Origin: Chitinophagaceae bacterium
Lineage (GTDB): Bacteria > Bacteroidota > Bacteroidia > Chitinophagales > Chitinophagaceae
Reading direction: 5' to 3'
Length of the DNA: 6,867 nt
NCBI GenBank assembly: GCA_947483345.1
Contig: CANKNL010000164.1
Span: 1 to 6,867 of the forward strand
Shown here: piece by piece, positions 4,564 to 6,867 of the stretch
Numbering within the stretch: the stretch's first letter is position 1
Layout of the letters: the number at the start of each line of letters is the position of its first letter
Notes under the pieces: model-generated
What the model was told of the DNA's origin: nothing
Database searches by the model: none
What the model saw: only the letters and a program-made list of their open reading frames with translations
Made by a program: the position numbers and the translations under genes

Positions 4564-6867
4564 ATGAAAAAAATAACCGGGCTGCTGATCTGTATATTAC
4601 TGCTGCAACATTTTTCTGCAAGGGCACAATCCTTTGCTATCAATACTGATGGAACGCCTGCTGACGCCAGTGCTTTGCTGGATATAAAATCCACTAATAA
4701 AGGATTGCTGATACCAAGGTTAACGGCAGCACAAAAAACAGGTATTTCATTACCGGCCACGGGCTTACTGATATATCAAACGGATGGCACCATGGGTTTG
4801 TATGTAAATAATGGAACGCCGGCTGTTCCAAACTGGCAGTTGGTTACCTCATCATCCAATGCCTGGGGATTAACGGGTAATGCCGGCACCATCGATGGCA
4901 CAAATTTTATTGGCACTACGGATAATATTCCGCTCATCATAAAAGTAAACAATCAAAAATCCGGTAGGATAGACCCCACCGCAGGAAATAATTTTTTCGG
5001 CTATCAAAGCGGCTTTTTTACCAATACAGGCGTAGGCAATGCTGCTTTCGGACACCAGAATTTATTCGTCAATACTGCAGGCAGTAATAATACTTCCATG
5101 GGCCGGCAGGCACTTTACTTTAATACCAACGGCAATAGTAATACGGCATTGGGCTATGCTGCTACTATCAACAATACCGTTGGTAGTAATAATACCTCAC
5201 TGGGATTTTATTCATTGTACAATAATGTAGCCGGCAGCAATGCCATTGCCATTGGCTACCAGGCCATGTTATACGCAAATAATACGGCCACCCCTTTTAC
5301 CAATTATAATATGGCCATTGGTTACGAAGCATTAAAGGGCTCTGCTGTTGCTGCTGCCAATACCGGAAATTATAATACAGCTTTAGGTTACCAAACGCTT
5401 TGGAGTAATACAACGGGCAATCATAATAATGCAATTGGTAATGCTGCCCTGTATTCAAACACAACCGGTAGCTGGAATACGGCAACGGGCGATAGTGCAT
5501 TATTTCATAACACCACCGGTGGATGGAATATAGCAAATGGTTATAATGCGCTTAATGCAAATACAACAGGTGATGGGAATGTTGCCGTTGGAATAAATGC
5601 ATTATACAAAAACACTTCCGGGGCAAGTAATGTTGCCATTGGCGTAAGTGCATTAACAAACAATACAACCGGTTGGCATAATGCTGCATATGGCTCTGGG
5701 TCTCTTTGGTCAAATACCATAGGTGGAGATAATTCTGCAATTGGACTAAACAGCATGATGATGAATACAACCGGAAATGGTAATGCTGCACTGGGAACTT
5801 ATGCCCTTGAATTCAACACAACAGGAAATGCTAATACAGCCATTGGCTATTATGCCAATTCTTACAATATGACTGGTTCTGGTAATACCACTCTGGGAAG
5901 TTATACGATTTACAATAGTTCAGTAGGAAGCAATGGAACGGCCATTGGATTTGAGGCAATGATGAATTCAAACCCAACTACAACTCCTTTTATAAATTAT
6001 AATGTTGCAGTGGGATATCAGTCACTGATGGGTTCTGCTATTCCGGCAAATAATACCGGCAATTGGAATACTGCACTCGGTTATCAAGCACTGTTGGGGA
6101 ATACAACAGGTTATCGTAGTACTGCAGTTGGAACTCATTCAATGTATATGAACACGACCGGCTATTTTAATACCGCTTTAGGAAATGCTTCACTTTATTA
6201 TAATACTGCCGGAAACAATAACACAGCTCTGGGTTATTCGACGCTTGTTATGAATAATGCTAATAATAATGTAGCCGTAGGAAATTTATCAATGTATTAT
6301 AACATATATGGTCTTTCAAATACAGCAGTAGGCTATCAGGCATTGTACAATAATAATAGTGGAAATAATAATATTGCCATAGGTAATTATTCCCTTTCGT
6401 ACAATGTTTTTGGGTCAAATAATACGGCTTTAGGCGATAGTTCCAATGTGATGATAAATAATCTGACCAATGCCACGGCCATCGGTTCAAAATCAACAGT
6501 TAATTGCAGCAATTGTTTAGTGTTGGGGTCGGTAAATGGTTATAATGGTGCTGGTACTAGTGTAAATGTTGGAATAGGAGAAGTAACTCCAACAGTACCC
6601 CTCAATTTTGCATCTACCCTGGGCGATAAGATCGCATTGTGGGGTAATGGCAGCAATCATTACGGGTTGGGTATTCAACCATCCCTGTTGCAATTATATA
6701 CATTGGATGCAAGTAATGATATTGCCTTTGGATATGGCAGTAGTGCTGCCTTTACAGAAAATGTGAGGATTAAGGGAAACGGAACCACTGTTACTAAAGG
6801 ATTACAAGTAAGTAGTAACGGAACCGTATTTACAAAAATGCAGAGCGGCACACTATATATTGGCCCA
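4564..6867 (+). CDS. Secreted beta-roll repeat fibre protein, long paralogue (3' partial)
   Basis: The frame runs from the ATG at 4564 to the window end with no stop: 768 codons, 3' incomplete. The signal peptide (ending SARA|Q, residue 21) and head (residues 29-97, ALLDIKSTNKGLLIPRLT, GLYVNNGT, NWQLV) closely match the preceding gene. Residues 141-641 are a long YadA/Hep_Hag-like array, mostly 17-residue NTALGYxALxxNTTGxx units. CxxC follows (C648, C651), then NCLVLGSVNG and a segment (to about residue 734) homologous to residues 288-378 of the paralogue (DKIALW.NG..HYG.GIQPSLLQ). The last visible residues (NGTVFTKMQSGTLYIGP) look like the entry to an H-type-lectin-like tip, but the domain is cut off. 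It is probably a longer version of the same trimeric fibre, with the array setting its length. Trimerisation and ligand binding are inferred. Confidence 0.93.
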   Translation, partial: MKKITGLLICILLLQHFSARAQSFAINTDGTPADASALLDIKSTNKGLLIPRLTAAQKTGISLPATGLLIYQTDGTMGLYVNNGTPAVPNWQLVTSSSNAWGLTGNAGTIDGTNFIGTTDNIPLIIKVNNQKSGRIDPTAGNNFFGYQSGFFTNTGVGNAAFGHQNLFVNTAGSNNTSMGRQALYFNTNGNSNTALGYAATINNTVGSNNTSLGFYSLYNNVAGSNAIAIGYQAMLYANNTATPFTNYNMAIGYEALKGSAVAAANTGNYNTALGYQTLWSNTTGNHNNAIGNAALYSNTTGSWNTATGDSALFHNTTGGWNIANGYNALNANTTGDGNVAVGINALYKNTSGASNVAIGVSALTNNTTGWHNAAYGSGSLWSNTIGGDNSAIGLNSMMMNTTGNGNAALGTYALEFNTTGNANTAIGYYANSYNMTGSGNTTLGSYTIYNSSVGSNGTAIGFEAMMNSNPTTTPFINYNVAVGYQSLMGSAIPANNTGNWNTALGYQALLGNTTGYRSTAVGTHSMYMNTTGYFNTALGNASLYYNTAGNNNTALGYSTLVMNNANNNVAVGNLSMYYNIYGLSNTAVGYQALYNNNSGNNNIAIGNYSLSYNVFGSNNTALGDSSNVMINNLTNATAIGSKSTVNCSNCLVLGSVNGYNGAGTSVNVGIGEVTPTVPLNFASTLGDKIALWGNGSNHYGLGIQPSLLQLYTLDASNDIAFGYGSSAAFTENVRIKGNGTTVTKGLQVSSNGTVFTKMQSGTLYIGP
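5131..5526 (+). repeat. Copy 1 of a higher-order duplication, period 231 residues (693 bp)
   Basis: This block aligns without gaps to 5824-6219, with about 73 of 132 residues identical by hand. Both copies hold the same two unusual 22-residue units in the same order and register. The spacing is exactly 2 x 22 + 11 x 17 residues. The shared irregular units are hard to explain by the short consensus alone and point to an ancestral duplication of a large array segment. Confidence 0.65.
5824..6219 (+). repeat. Copy 2 of the higher-order duplication in the fibre array
   Basis: This is the partner of 5131-5526, offset 693 bp. The register is lost just downstream, where a 16-residue unit (from about 6220) replaces a 17-residue one. 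Copy 2 uses more GGA glycine codons than copy 1, so the two have diverged or have had different recombination histories. Confidence 0.65.

Larger units (their letters stand above)
4984..6486 (+). repeat. Long tandem beta-roll array of about 29 units, 51-bp period
   Basis: About 29 units lie in residues 141-641. Nearly all are 17 residues: N-T-A-(L/I)-G-Y-x-A-L-x-x-N-T-T-G-x-x. Exceptions are two pairs of 22-residue units: 5242-5373 (NNTATPFTNY, then ALKGSAVAAANTGNY) and 5935-6066 (NPTTTPFINY, then LMGSAIPANNTGNW), plus one 16-residue unit near 6220. The DNA units are diverged while the protein consensus is strong, so selection maintains the fold and the array is not a young microsatellite-like expansion. 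Confidence 0.85.

Noticed and set aside
4449..4649. Small + strand open frame bridging the two fibre genes
   Set aside because: It overlaps the end of one well-supported gene and the signal peptide of the next in another frame, and has no start context.
5297..5791. Several minus-strand open frames across the repeat array
   Set aside because: The repeats encode few antisense stop codons, so long shadow frames are expected; the products are low-complexity and lack recognisable domains.
4984..6486. CRISPR-like periodic array
   Set aside because: The 51-bp period is in frame, has a clear amino-acid consensus and no identical DNA repeats or unique spacers; it is a coding beta-roll array.

Overview
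The window looks like part of a Bacteroidota chromosome, most likely a Chitinophagaceae-type or related environmental member. The evidence is a moderately AT-rich sequence, weak or absent Shine-Dalgarno sequences with A/T-rich leaders before start codons, a hybrid-architecture Y_Y_Y sensor kinase paired with a NarL/FixJ-type regulator, and secreted fibre-like proteins with an 'ALLDVKSTNKGLL-PR' head and VGIGTxxP motifs, all typical of that phylum. The taxonomic call is inferred from gene content only.

There are four protein genes, all on the + strand, and no RNA genes. Region 1 (2-1951) is the 3' part of a membrane sensor histidine kinase whose start lies before the window: partial periplasmic beta-propeller, Y_Y_Y domain, one membrane helix, HisKA_3-type dimerisation domain and HATPase. 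A 94-base gap follows, holding a perfect 11-bp AT-rich inverted repeat and a TTGGCGATA element. Region 2 (2046-2690) is the response regulator. Region 3 (2758-4497) is a complete 579-residue secreted protein with a short beta-roll repeat array and an H-type-lectin-like C-terminal domain. Region 4 (4564-6867) is its tandem paralogue, open to the window end (768 codons visible), with an array of about 29 repeats of mostly 17 residues.

The two fibre genes are clear tandem duplicates. Their 64-base leaders align without gaps (about 53 of 64 identical by hand), the signal peptides are nearly identical, and the homology resumes after the repeat arrays at a Cys-x-x-Cys motif. They differ mainly in array length: gene 4 has 362 more residues between the start and the CxxC motif. 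The gene 4 array contains an older duplication with a 231-residue period, and its glycine codon usage changes part-way, suggesting mosaic origin.

The working model is that an envelope sensor kinase and its cognate regulator control a pair of repeat-containing, probably trimeric, envelope or surface fibres with sugar-binding-like tips. A TTGGCGATA-containing element lies upstream of the regulator and both fibre genes, and a palindromic ATATTTG-N4-CAAATAT site lies just before the fibre starts; either could be the operator. Gene order and motif sharing are seen in the sequence; regulation, trimerisation and ligand binding are inferences.
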